Shown here: one piece after another, positions 25,935 through 34,097 of the stretch | Layout of the letters: every line of letters begins with the position of its first letter | How positions within the stretch are numbered: position 1 is the first letter of the stretch | Assembly (NCBI GenBank): GCA_039817385.1 | Contig: JBCBVY010000001.1 | Span: 1-64,000 of the forward strand | Reading direction: 5' to 3' | DNA length: 64,000 nucleotides | From: JBCBCP01 sp039817385 | Lineage (GTDB): Bacteria; Pseudomonadota; Alphaproteobacteria; Rhodobacterales; Rhodobacteraceae | The notes under the pieces: generated by a model | Told to the model about the DNA's origin: nothing | Databases searched by the model: none | What the model saw: the letters and a program-made list of their open reading frames with translations, nothing else | Made by a program: the position numbers and the translations under genes

Positions 25935-28075
25935 ACGGCAATCTCCTTGCGCGCGGTGATGGCGGAGTGTTCGTGACTTTGGGCCTGAGAAATGATGTCA
26001 GAGGGATCAAGGATGAGCGCGATTTGGCCATCGCCCAATATCGTCGCTGCCGCGATCCCCGGCGCCCGGTAAAAGCTTTCATCGAGGCCCTTGATAACCA
26101 CCTGACGCTGGTCGTCGATTTCATCCACCACGAGCGCCGCTCGGTTACCGTCCTCTAGTGCGATGAGCAGCACGACGCGGTCGATGTAATCCTCAAGGTG
26201 CGGGCGATATCCAAGTACAACGCCCAGGTCGGACAAGGGGACAAAGCTGCCGCGCACGCGCACCACGTTGAGCCCCGGCCGAACGTGATCAATGTTGGTC
26301 TCATCAATGGTTAGCGTTTCGACCACAAGGTTCAGGGGCAGCACGAGGGTTTCGCCCGCAACTTTGACGACCATCCCGTCCAGAACGGCGAGGGTGAGCG
26401 GCAAAGAGATGGAAAACGTGGTGCCAATCCCGGGTTCGGAGGCAATCGTGATCCGTCCGCCGAGGGCCTGGATCGCAGTGCGCACAACATCCATGCCGAC
26501 ACCGCGCCCCGACAGGTCGGAAACTTCGCTTGCGGTCGAGAAGCCGGGCAGGAAAAGAAGGTTGTCGATCTCCGTATCGCTGAGCGGGGCGTCCGCCGGG
26601 ATCAGGCCCTTGTCGATTGCGATCTGCTGAACCTTGGGTCTGTTGATCCCGCCGCCATCGTCCGACACTTCGATGACCACGCGGCCGGACCGGTGGGCTG
26701 CTGTCAGACGGACCGTGCCTTTTGCCGACTTGCCTGCCGCGCGCCGCGTTTCGGTGTCTTCAAGGCCATGATCGACGGCGTTGCGAATCATGTGCGTCAG
26801 CGGATCGGCCAGCCGTTCAATGACCGTTTTGTCGACTTCGGTTGTTTCCCCTTCCGGCGACAGGACAACGTCCTTGCCAACCGCCGCGGAGGCTTCGCGC
26901 ACGATCCGGGACATGCGTTGGAAAAGCGATTTCACGGGCTGTGCGCGGATCATCATCACGCTGTCTTGAATGTCGCGGGTCAGCCGCTGGAACTCTTCCA
27001 GCCCGTTCATCGCGTCCGAATGGGGTGAGAGGCCAGCTTGCTCAAGGCTTTGCGACAGCATGGCCTGGTTGATCACCAACTCGCCGACGAGGTTTACGAG
27101 CCGCTCGATCCGGTCAAGATCGACCCGCACAACGGATTTGGCTGCAGAAGGCGCCGCTTTGCCTGTACCCGATGGATCGGCCATCGCGCCAGCCGGCGTG
27201 GGCGGTTGAGCTGGCGCAGCGGATGGTGCTTCGGCCTTGGCAACAGGCGCCTCGGCTTCAACATCATCAAGCTCTGCGCCGAGGGGAATATCGTCGAGCG
27301 GTGGCAGATCCGGAAAACCCGGCGCAGCGCCGCCGGAAATGTCGAGGGCGCAGAGCCCGTCAACAAATTCAAAGATCGATGCGACCTCTGCCGCGTCGGC
27401 CGCGCTTTCTAGCTCTGCGGTCCAGGACAGATAACAGTTTTCGGGCTCCAGCGCTTCAAGGCTGGGAAGGGCGCTTGCGTCGAGGGTGATCGTGCAGGCG
27501 CCCAGCGCGGCCAGATTGCCGAGCAATTTGAAAGGTTCATTCCCCGTCGCGTAGAGTTCGGTCTGCGGCGAAAACGTCACCTGCAAAGTGTTTGCCGTTG
27601 GGGCGCTATTAATACCGGGTAGATCAAGGCTGAGGCCCATCGGCTGGAAATCAATGTCTTCTTCTGTTTCCTCAGCGGGGGTGCCGCCCAGATAGCTGTC
27701 GAGTTCGCCCAGCAGCGCTTCGCCCACCGCCGTGGGTAGCTCGGTTTCATCCCGGCTGCCCCGGACCAGGTCGGACAGGTGATCGGCGCATCGGAAGAAC
27801 AGCTTGATCATCGCGTCATCGGGTGCGATCTGGCCCGAGCGCACCGCGTCCATCACCGTCTCATAACGGTGGGCAAAGCGCACCAGCGCCTCCAGCCCAA
27901 ATGCGCCAGCGCCGCCCTTGATCGAATGCACCGCGCGAAATACGACGTTGATCGTCTCGATGTCAGAGGCATCGTCGGCGAGTTGTTCCAGCCCGTCTTG
28001 CAGCGCTTCCAGAAGCTCCTCGCACTCGATAAAAAACGAGGCGCGGATTTCGGCCATCGGATCTGGCGTTGTCAT
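25931..28075 (-). CDS. cheA: CheA chemotaxis histidine kinase
   Basis: A 714-residue kinase: HPt domain with phosphorylated His50 (FRAVHSIKGGAGAFG), a P2-like acidic linker region (about 170-280), an Ala/Pro linker, dimerisation domain (about 315-380), ATPase domain with N box (MIRNAVDHGLED) and G1 box (VSDDGGGI), then a CheW-like domain. It phosphorylates the two CheY proteins and CheB. It lies 3 bases after the upstream cheY. No receptor gene is in the window, so receptors are encoded elsewhere. Confidence 0.95.
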   Translation of the reverse strand: MTTPDPMAEIRASFFIECEELLEALQDGLEQLADDASDIETINVVFRAVHSIKGGAGAFGLEALVRFAHRYETVMDAVRSGQIAPDDAMIKLFFRCADHLSDLVRGSRDETELPTAVGEALLGELDSYLGGTPAEETEEDIDFQPMGLSLDLPGINSAPTANTLQVTFSPQTELYATGNEPFKLLGNLAALGACTITLDASALPSLEALEPENCYLSWTAELESAADAAEVASIFEFVDGLCALDISGGAAPGFPDLPPLDDIPLGAELDDVEAEAPVAKAEAPSAAPAQPPTPAGAMADPSGTGKAAPSAAKSVVRVDLDRIERLVNLVGELVINQAMLSQSLEQAGLSPHSDAMNGLEEFQRLTRDIQDSVMMIRAQPVKSLFQRMSRIVREASAAVGKDVVLSPEGETTEVDKTVIERLADPLTHMIRNAVDHGLEDTETRRAAGKSAKGTVRLTAAHRSGRVVIEVSDDGGGINRPKVQQIAIDKGLIPADAPLSDTEIDNLLFLPGFSTASEVSDLSGRGVGMDVVRTAIQALGGRITIASEPGIGTTFSISLPLTLAVLDGMVVKVAGETLVLPLNLVVETLTIDETNIDHVRPGLNVVRVRGSFVPLSDLGVVLGYRPHLEDYIDRVVLLIALEDGNRAALVVDEIDDQRQVVIKGLDESFYRAPGIAAATILGDGQIALILDPSDIISQAQSHEHSAITARKEIAV

Positions 28076-28078
28076 GAC

Positions 28079-28444
28079 TTACCCCGCCACCATGTGGAGC
28101 GCTTTGACCAGCTTGATCGGATCAAAGGGTTTCACGATCCAACCGGTCGCACCGGCAGAGCGCGCGCGCGCCTTGAGCTCCGGCGCAGCTTCGGTTGTCA
28201 GGACCAGAATTGGCGTCGCGCGGTGGCGGTCCTGACCGCGCACGGCGTCGATGAAGCCAAACCCGTCCATGCGCGGCATATTGATATCTGTGATGATGGC
28301 ATCGGGCGCCATGCCGTCCAGCACTTCGACCCCGTGCACGCCATCATCGGCGGTCGTGACGGTGAACCCGGCAGGCTCCAGCGCGAAGCGGATCATGTCG
28401 CGCATCGTCCGGCTGTCGTCGACGGCAAGAATACTGAGGCTCAT
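28079..28444 (-). CDS. cheY: CheY-type response regulator (first copy)
   Basis: A 121-residue receiver domain with Asp9/Asp10, phosphoacceptor Asp53 (IITDINMPRMDG), Thr (VLTTEAAPE) and Lys (IVKPFDPIK). It overlaps the STAS gene by 4 bases and precedes cheA. This is the usual position of the motor-binding CheY in alphaproteobacterial operons. Confidence 0.94.
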   Translation of the reverse strand: MSLSILAVDDSRTMRDMIRFALEPAGFTVTTADDGVHGVEVLDGMAPDAIITDINMPRMDGFGFIDAVRGQDRHRATPILVLTTEAAPELKARARSAGATGWIVKPFDPIKLVKALHMVAG

Positions 28445-28719
28445 TTCCGTGTCTCCACGATCTGCGCGGGGGAGGTGCCCATCGCGGTCATCTGGCCCAA
28501 CACACGGTCAGGCACGCGGTGTAATGAGATGGCCCCGCCCGCCGCGTTATTGCGGATCGCTGCCGACATCAGCACCTGCAGGCCCAGCGCGCCGAAATGG
28601 GTCACGGCGCTGGCATCCACGCTCAGCTTTTCATCTGCGGGGCGGGCGCGCAACGTCGCGGCAAGCGCAGGGACGCTGGACAGGTCAAGCCGTTCGGGAA
28701 GGACAATCGCATCGCTCAT
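28441..28719 (-). CDS. STAS-domain protein, first gene of the chemotaxis operon
   Basis: A 92-residue STAS fold protein (SpoIIAA-like). In anti-sigma-factor antagonists the phosphorylated Ser sits in a D-S-S-G loop; here the equivalent stretch reads DASAVTHFGALGLQVL, with Gly-Ala instead of Ser-Ser, so it cannot be regulated that way. Its place before cheY-cheA suggests a role in receptor-array assembly or signalling. It is a regular member of such operons in related bacteria, but its function is not known to me. Confidence 0.85.
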   Translation of the reverse strand: MSDAIVLPERLDLSSVPALAATLRARPADEKLSVDASAVTHFGALGLQVLMSAAIRNNAAGGAISLHRVPDRVLGQMTAMGTSPAQIVETRK

Positions 28720-28804
28720 GTCGGCCTGCCAATCAGGCTGGGTTCCGGATACGCCATAGGGTCCCCTCGGTGGTTAACTCCCCGAAGGTCTAGCGGACGG
28801 TGTC

Positions 28805-28819
28805 TTAAGAAGCGGTTAC
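28805..28819. promoter_or_regulatory. CtrA-like site upstream of the STAS-cheY-cheA operon
   Basis: TTAAGAAGCGGTTAC is TTAA-N7-TTAC, one mismatch from the CtrA consensus. It lies about 90 bases before the STAS start codon. The converging cheB unit has a similar site, supporting co-regulation. Confidence 0.4.
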
Positions 28820-28838
28820 GCCCTGCGCGGTTGAAACG

Positions 28839-28864
28839 AAAAAGCCCCGGCGTTGGGCCGGGGC
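28839..28864 (-). terminator. Terminator of the methyl-THF:corrinoid methyltransferase gene
   Basis: On the minus strand GCCCCGGC pairs with GCCGGGGC (28857-28864 and 28844-28851) around a 5-base loop, followed by five T (28839-28843). It starts 23 bases after the stop codon. Confidence 0.88.
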
Positions 28865-28887
28865 GTTTGATTTTCCATGATATTTAT

Positions 28888-29967
28888 TCAGGCGCGCCGA
28901 CGGCGTCCCCCGGCGCGTCCCCCGCGCCCGCGGCCTTCGCCGTCAGCCGAAGGCACCCGGTTGAACTCGATCCAGGCGCCGCCGCCCTCGTCATTGTCGG
29001 TCAGGAAGTTGGCGGCGCGGATCGCTTCCATCTCCTTGCCTGCGCGCGGCTTGGTGGAGCCCATGCCGAACATCTGCACAAACGCCTCGTCATCCATGCC
29101 CTCGGGCAGCACGATACCGGCGGCCTCCACCGCGGCGCGCTTTTCCGCGATTTTCGTCGGGCCAATGGGCAGAGCAACAGGGTTCATGATGGCCGAGGTC
29201 ATGCCCGCGCCCATCGCCATCGGCAGGAACGCGTTGTTGATCCCGTGCCGGTTCGGCAGGCCAAAGGAGATGTTCGAGGCGCCGCAGGTCGTGTTCACGC
29301 CCAGCTCTTCGCGCAGGCGGCGCACGAGGGTGAAGACCTGCAAACCAGCCGTGCCCATCGCGCCGATTGGCATGACCAGCGGGTCCACAACGATGTCATG
29401 GGAGGGAATGCCGAAATCCGCAGCGCGTTCCACGATCTTTTTGGCCACGGCAAAGCGCACATCGGGGTCTTCGGATATGCCGGTGTCGTCATTGGAGATC
29501 GCGACAACCGGCACATTGTACTTCTTGACCAGCGGCAGGACCATCTCCAGCCGTTCTTCCTCGCCCGTCACGGAGTTCAGAAGCGGGCGTCCTTCGGCGG
29601 CGGCAAGGCCGTTCTCCAGCGCCCCGGGCACAGAGCTGTCGATGCAGAGCGGGCAATCGGTCACGGCCTGCACGCGTTCGACCAGTTCCTTCATCAGGGT
29701 CGGTTCGACAAAGTTGTTGTCGGCATAGCGGGGGTCTTCGGCCATCTTGTTCGAAAAGACCGCACCGGAGTTGATGTCGAGCACTGTCGCGCCCGCGGCC
29801 ACCTGCGCCAGCGCATCCGCTTCCACGCGCGAGAAATCGCCGCGCTCCAGCTCCTCGTTCAGCACCTTGCGGCCCGTGGGGTTGATGCGCTCGCCGATCA
29901 CGCAGAACGGCTGGTCAAAGCCCATCACGGCGGTCTTGGTCTTGGATTCGATGATGGTGCGGGTCAT
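28888..29967 (-). CDS. Methyltetrahydrofolate:corrinoid methyltransferase (pterin-binding module of a split methionine synthase)
   Basis: A 359-residue TIM-barrel protein of the dihydropteroate-synthase-like/MtrH/AcsE family, equivalent to the folate-binding domain of MetH. Motifs include GERINPTGRKVL near the N-terminus, VLDINSGA, CIDSSVPGALE and GASNISFGLPNRH. It should pass the methyl group of 5-methyl-THF to a separate cobalamin protein. In Rhodobacterales MetH is known to be split into homocysteine-, cobalamin- and folate-binding proteins, and this is the best fit. The last 20 residues are a Gly/Arg-rich tail, unusual for the family. ATG 29967 has AGGAG upstream. A MTHFR-like gene lies 7 kb away, but the homocysteine- and B12-binding parts are not in the window. 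Confidence 0.82.
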   Translation of the reverse strand: MTRTIIESKTKTAVMGFDQPFCVIGERINPTGRKVLNEELERGDFSRVEADALAQVAAGATVLDINSGAVFSNKMAEDPRYADNNFVEPTLMKELVERVQAVTDCPLCIDSSVPGALENGLAAAEGRPLLNSVTGEEERLEMVLPLVKKYNVPVVAISNDDTGISEDPDVRFAVAKKIVERAADFGIPSHDIVVDPLVMPIGAMGTAGLQVFTLVRRLREELGVNTTCGASNISFGLPNRHGINNAFLPMAMGAGMTSAIMNPVALPIGPTKIAEKRAAVEAAGIVLPEGMDDEAFVQMFGMGSTKPRAGKEMEAIRAANFLTDNDEGGGAWIEFNRVPSADGEGRGRGGRAGGRRRRA

Positions 29968-30096
29968 GGGCGGGTGGTCTCCTGAGGCGCTATGGTGCCG
30001 GTTAGCGCAGACCGTAAGCGGGCCGTGCCTTGTTCGGCGGCGTGCAAGCGACATAGACGGGGACGCGGGCGACGTCAGCCGCGTTTCTTCTCATGA

Positions 30097-30696
30097 TTAT
30101 GATGTAGCGGGGCGCAAGGCGGCGAGGATCAGGCGACATTGGGCGGCGGTCACGTCCGCCTTGGTGCCTGTTACCGCTGGGGACGCTTGCAGGTCCGACA
30201 GGCCGTGAATTGTGGTCCAGGCAAAGAACTGCGCCGCGGCGTCCGGGGGCGCGATGACGCCCTGATCCGCGAGTTCCCGCAGCGATTTGCCCAGCCAGTC
30301 ATAGGTCGAGGGGCGCGCCTCGGGCGCGGGCGTTCCGGGCAGCCCGTGCGGGCCGAACATGAGACGCCAAAGGCCGTAGTTTTCCTGTGCAAAGCGCACG
30401 TAGGCGCGGGCAAGGCCGGTGAAGCGGGCTATGGCCTCTTCTGCGGAGGCAGCGGTGCTGGCCCAGGGCAGCGCGGCCTCAAACGCGTCGGCCATCTGGT
30501 CAAAGCCAAGTTGTGCGACGCGCCGCATCAGCGCGTCTTTGTCTGCGAAGTGCCGGTAGGCCGCCCCGGCAGAGACGCCAAGCGTGCGGCTGACCTGCCT
30601 GAGCGACAGATCGTCCAGCGTGCCGGAGCGCGCAGCCTGCATCGCATGGTCCAAAAGGGCCTGTTTCAGCGCGCCGTGGGGGAGGGGTTTGGTCAT
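30097..30696 (-). CDS. TetR-family transcriptional regulator
   Basis: A 199-residue repressor with an N-terminal helix-turn-helix (about 25-70: LSLRQVSRTLGVSAGAAYRHFADKDALM) and a helical ligand-binding domain of the TetR_C_33 type. It is divergent from the hydrolase at 30774. Two near-identical operator candidates lie between them, so it most likely represses itself and the hydrolase until a ligand binds. Ligand unknown. Confidence 0.9.
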   Translation of the reverse strand: MTKPLPHGALKQALLDHAMQAARSGTLDDLSLRQVSRTLGVSAGAAYRHFADKDALMRRVAQLGFDQMADAFEAALPWASTAASAEEAIARFTGLARAYVRFAQENYGLWRLMFGPHGLPGTPAPEARPSTYDWLGKSLRELADQGVIAPPDAAAQFFAWTTIHGLSDLQASPAVTGTKADVTAAQCRLILAALRPATS

Positions 30697-30705
30697 GCTC
30701 CGACT

Positions 30706-30722
30706 TGTAATCAGTGTTTACA
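30706..30722. promoter_or_regulatory. TetR operator candidate 1
   Basis: TGTAATCAGTGTTTACA has inverted TGTAA/TTACA arms around 7 bases, 10 bases upstream of the tetR start codon. A 15-of-17 identical copy lies at 30742-30758. Confidence 0.6.
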
Positions 30723-30741
30723 TTAGACGCAAGCTTGTGTA

Positions 30742-30758
30742 TGTAATCAGCGTTTACT
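30742..30758. promoter_or_regulatory. TetR operator candidate 2
   Basis: TGTAATCAGCGTTTACT is 36 bases from copy 1 (centre to centre) and 16 bases before the hydrolase ATG. Its position over the likely promoter fits repression of the hydrolase. Confidence 0.6.
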
Positions 30759-30773
30759 TTTCAGGAGCCTGCG

Positions 30774-31601
30774 ATGAATGCCATGACACGGATCGACGCC
30801 GGGGCCGCCCAGCTTGTTCCGACCTGCCTTGGCAGGCTTGCCGTGCGCGAGGTGGGGCAGGGGGCGGTGACGGCCCTTCTCTGGCCCTCCATCTTCACGG
30901 ATCACCGGATCTACGACGCGATTGTCCCACAGCTTGCCGGCACTGCGCGGCTGATCCTGATCGACGGGCCGGGGCATGGGGGCAGCGCGGGTCCGCGGCG
31001 GGTCTTTTCGATGCAGGCCTGCGCAACGGCGATGGCGCAGGTCATGGATGCAAAGCATATCCAAAGGGCCGTGGTGGGCGGCACGTCATGGGGCGGCATG
31101 GTGGGCGCCGAGCTGGCGCTTGCCATGCCAGAGCGCGTCGCGGGTCTTGTTATGGCGAACACGCCGACGCGGATCGGGCAAAGGCGCCCGTCCGTGGCCA
31201 CCAGGCTGATCGCCCTCGGCGCCCGCTGGGCCGCGCGGGCCAAGGGCTTTCAGGATGGCGTCGCACGCAGCTTCTTCTCAGCCGGAGCGGTGGGCCCTCA
31301 TTTGCAGAGCTTTCGCGCGATGCTGCGCGCCAGCGACGGTCCAAGGCTCGGTGCGGCTGTGCGCTCCGTCCTGCTGCATGCAGACCCGCTTGAGCCGCGC
31401 CTTGAGTGGCTGATCCCGCCGACCTTGGTGATCGCAGGCAAGGACGATGCGATGTACCCGCTGGAGCATCAGGCCAAGGCCGCAGCGCTGGCCCCGAACG
31501 GGCGGCTTGTCGTGCTTCCCGGTCGCCACATCTCTGCCGTCGATGCACCCGATGACATGGCAAAGGCCCTGAGGTTGTTCCTCGCCGATGTGGCGCTGTG
31601 A
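30774..31601 (+). CDS. Alpha/beta hydrolase
   Basis: A 275-residue protein with the alpha/beta-hydrolase fold. The oxyanion-side motif is LIDGPGHGGS and the nucleophile elbow is VGGTSWGGMVGAELA (Ser in T-S-W-G-G). The catalytic acid is likely Asp in IAGKDDAMYPLE and the His is in LPGRHISAVDAP. It resembles 3-oxoadipate enol-lactonase-type hydrolases, but specificity cannot be read from sequence. AGGAG precedes the ATG. It is controlled by the divergent TetR gene through the two operators between them. Confidence 0.88.
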   Translation: MNAMTRIDAGAAQLVPTCLGRLAVREVGQGAVTALLWPSIFTDHRIYDAIVPQLAGTARLILIDGPGHGGSAGPRRVFSMQACATAMAQVMDAKHIQRAVVGGTSWGGMVGAELALAMPERVAGLVMANTPTRIGQRRPSVATRLIALGARWAARAKGFQDGVARSFFSAGAVGPHLQSFRAMLRASDGPRLGAAVRSVLLHADPLEPRLEWLIPPTLVIAGKDDAMYPLEHQAKAAALAPNGRLVVLPGRHISAVDAPDDMAKALRLFLADVAL

Positions 31602-31679
31602 CCCGCGTCTGCGCATAACGCACCCCATCCCGTTCAGCTGGACGCAGTCCCTAAAGCGCGGCGCAGCGGGCGCTTTTGA

Positions 31680-32087
31680 TCACCCAAGACGTTGGCAGGA
31701 GGTGTTTGTCGTTGTGCCGGTCTGCGGATTGTAAAAGCTGTTGCTTAGAAACCGTGGATCATTTGTCGGACGCGCGAAGATCGAAAAGATCGCGTGGTTT
31801 CCCGCGGCAGGCTGCATCTGGAACTGGAAGGCAGGGCCTTGGCCCGTTTGATCATCCGGCAGCAGCGACCACCGCCCAAACCCTTGCACCTGGAACACCC
31901 GGTTGGTCTGCACATAGATGATCGAGCCCCGGTGCTGCAGCTGCTGGTTTGGTGCGATCTGCAATTCCAGATCAATTGAGACAATTTGCGAGTTTGAAAC
32001 ACACCGCCAGTACCCGGCCGGGTTCATCTGCTGTGCTGCAACGGGCAGGGCAAGGAGGGCCGCGCATAATGTGAGCAGGAGCCGCAT
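31680..32087 (-). CDS. Small secreted or periplasmic protein of unknown function
   Basis: A 135-residue protein with a clear signal peptide (MRLLLTLCAALLALPVAAQQ, cleavage after AxA). The mature part (about 115 residues) contains two Cys (YWRCVSN and NTSCQRLG) that could form a disulfide, and is rich in Gln, Asn and aromatic residues, suggesting a small beta-sandwich. I do not recognise the family. It is monocistronic, with no link to its neighbours. Confidence 0.75.
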   Translation of the reverse strand: MRLLLTLCAALLALPVAAQQMNPAGYWRCVSNSQIVSIDLELQIAPNQQLQHRGSIIYVQTNRVFQVQGFGRWSLLPDDQTGQGPAFQFQMQPAAGNHAIFSIFARPTNDPRFLSNSFYNPQTGTTTNTSCQRLG

Positions 32088-32315
32088 CGTACCAATTCCT
32101 TTCTGATATGTAATACGTGCAGCTTACAGAGCGCCACCGCCGCTTGGCAACGCGTACGTGCGACGTGGATGTGCGCCGGCGCGTTGCAGCACAGAGTGCG
32201 ACGCCCACGATGTGGGCGAGGGCTGCTTAGGTGTGTGGCGCAGTCGCGCGCAGTTTTTGAGCACGAAGCTGGTGCATCCGCAGGCGGTGCTCTGAAACGT
32301 CGCTGGATTGATGTG

Positions 32316-32333
32316 TGTCAATTTAAGTGGACA
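32316..32333 (+). promoter_or_regulatory. PpsR/CrtJ-type operator upstream of bchE
   Basis: TGTCAATTTAAGTGGACA is an exact TGT-N12-ACA, the recognition motif of the aerobic photosynthesis repressor PpsR/CrtJ, and has TGTC/GACA arms. It lies 42 bases before the bchE ATG. A second imperfect TGT/ACA pair (spacing 14) overlaps the promoter further on. bchE is a known PpsR target in Rhodobacter. Confidence 0.55.
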
Positions 32334-32374
32334 CTTAATGTGACAGCATAGCGTGACACACTTGGAGTCCTGTC

Positions 32375-34048
32375 ATGCGCGTTTTGTTCGTCCACCCCAA
32401 TTACCGCTCCGGCGGGGCAGAGATCGCCGGGACATGGCCGCCCGCCTGGGTCGCTTACTTGACCGGGCACTTGCGGCAGGCGGGCTTTGACGACATCCAC
32501 TTCATCGACGCGATGACCGATGAGGTCAGCGACGAAGATCTCGCCATCCGCATGGCCGAAATCAAACCTGACGTGGTGGGCGTCACCGCCATCACCCCCT
32601 CCATCTACCGCGCCGAAGAGGTGCTGCGCATCGCCCGCGATGTTGCCCCGGACGCGGTGCGGGTGCTGGGCGGGGTCCACGCGACCTTCATGTACAAACA
32701 GGTCCTGACTGAGGCGCCCTGGGTCGACGTGATCGTGCGCGGCGAGGGCGAGGAGGTCTGCCTTGAGCTGATGTGCGCCATCCGCGACGGCCGCTTCCCG
32801 GCCGAACGGCACATGATCAAAGGCCTGGCCTTTGTCGACGGGGACCGCATCGTCGCCACGCAGGCCGCGTCCACCGTGAAAGACCTCAGCAAGATCAAAC
32901 CGGACTGGACCGTGCTGGACTGGTCCAAATACATCTATATCCCCCTCGGCACCCGCGTCGCGATCCCCAACCTCGCCCGCGGTTGCCCCTTCACCTGCTC
33001 CTTCTGCTCGCAATGGAAATTCTGGCGCGACTACCGCGTGCGGGACCCCAAAGACGTTGTGGACGAGATCGAGGACCTCGTGGACAACCACGGCGTCGGC
33101 TTCTTCATCCTCGCGGACGAGGAGCCGACCATCAACAAGAAGAAATTCGTCGCCTTCTGCCAGGAACTGATCGACCGCGGCCTGCCCAAACGGGTCAAGT
33201 GGGGCATCAACACCCGCGTGACCGACATCTACCGCGACAAGGACCTGCTGAAGTTCTACCGGCAGGCGGGGCTGGTGCATGTCTCGCTCGGCACCGAAGC
33301 CGCGGCCCAGCTTAAGCTCGACCAGTTCAACAAGGAAACCAAGGTCGAGGAAAACAAGGAGGCGATCCGCCTTCTGCGCGAGGCCGATATCCTGGTGGAG
33401 GCGCAGTTCATCGTCGGTCTCGACAACGAGACGCCCGAGACGCTGGAGGAGACCTTCCGCATGGCGTGGGACTGGCAGCCGGACCTGGCCAACTGGTCGA
33501 TGTACACGCCCTGGCCCTTCACGCCGCTCTTTCAGGAGCTTAAGGACCAGGTCGAGATTTTCGACTTCTCCAAGTACAACTTCGTGACCCCCATCATGAA
33601 ACCCGCCGCAATGGAGCGGGGGGAGCTGCTGGACGGGGTGATGAACAACTACCGCCGCTTCTACTCGCGCAAGGCGCTCTTCCACTACCCGTGGCGCGGC
33701 ACAGGGTTCCGGCGGCGCTACCTGCTGGGCTGCCTCTATGCCTTCCTCAAGGCGGGGTTCCAGCGCACGTTCTATGACCTCGGCAAAGCGGGTTACTGGG
33801 GGCCGCAGACGAAGAATTCCGTCGATTTCCACTTCGATGAGACGCGCGAGCTGGCCGAGGCGCAGATGGCCGATTGGGAGGCCTCCGCCGACAAGGCCGC
33901 CGCCGCCGCAGAGCGGCGGGCTGCGGTGCGCGCGCAGACGATCGAACGCAAGCAGGGCTTCAAACTGCCCAACGGGGCGGAGGTGAAGGCCTGCGGCGGC
34001 GGGGATCAGCAAATGGGCGGGGGCGCCAAACCAATGGAGGAAGTCTAA
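32375..34048 (+). CDS. bchE: Anaerobic Mg-protoporphyrin IX monomethyl ester cyclase BchE (B12-binding radical SAM)
   Basis: A 557-residue protein close in length and sequence pattern to Rhodobacter BchE: N-terminal cobalamin-binding domain (about 1-140, start VLFVHPNYRSGGAEIAG), radical SAM core with the 4Fe-4S motif Cys204-x3-Cys208-x2-Cys211 (RGCPFTCSFCSQWKFW) and the conserved NFVTPIMKP and GYWGPQTK segments. It forms the isocyclic ring of bacteriochlorophyll with water-derived oxygen, using SAM, cobalamin and an iron-sulfur cluster. Its C-terminal 35 residues are Gly/Lys-rich and variable. An exact PpsR-type operator lies upstream. bchJ follows, but no other photosynthesis genes are in the window. 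Confidence 0.9.
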   Translation: MRVLFVHPNYRSGGAEIAGTWPPAWVAYLTGHLRQAGFDDIHFIDAMTDEVSDEDLAIRMAEIKPDVVGVTAITPSIYRAEEVLRIARDVAPDAVRVLGGVHATFMYKQVLTEAPWVDVIVRGEGEEVCLELMCAIRDGRFPAERHMIKGLAFVDGDRIVATQAASTVKDLSKIKPDWTVLDWSKYIYIPLGTRVAIPNLARGCPFTCSFCSQWKFWRDYRVRDPKDVVDEIEDLVDNHGVGFFILADEEPTINKKKFVAFCQELIDRGLPKRVKWGINTRVTDIYRDKDLLKFYRQAGLVHVSLGTEAAAQLKLDQFNKETKVEENKEAIRLLREADILVEAQFIVGLDNETPETLEETFRMAWDWQPDLANWSMYTPWPFTPLFQELKDQVEIFDFSKYNFVTPIMKPAAMERGELLDGVMNNYRRFYSRKALFHYPWRGTGFRRRYLLGCLYAFLKAGFQRTFYDLGKAGYWGPQTKNSVDFHFDETRELAEAQMADWEASADKAAAAAERRAAVRAQTIERKQGFKLPNGAEVKACGGGDQQMGGGAKPMEEV

Positions 34049-34097
34049 AGACGTCCGCACCCGCACCGGCCTGATCGGGCCAAACGCGATCCTGCAA

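Noticed and set aside
29968..30096. SAM- or SAH-responsive riboswitch before the methyl-THF:corrinoid methyltransferase
   Set aside because: I could not identify the conserved core or pseudoknot pairing of any known class. A covariance-model search would be decisive.
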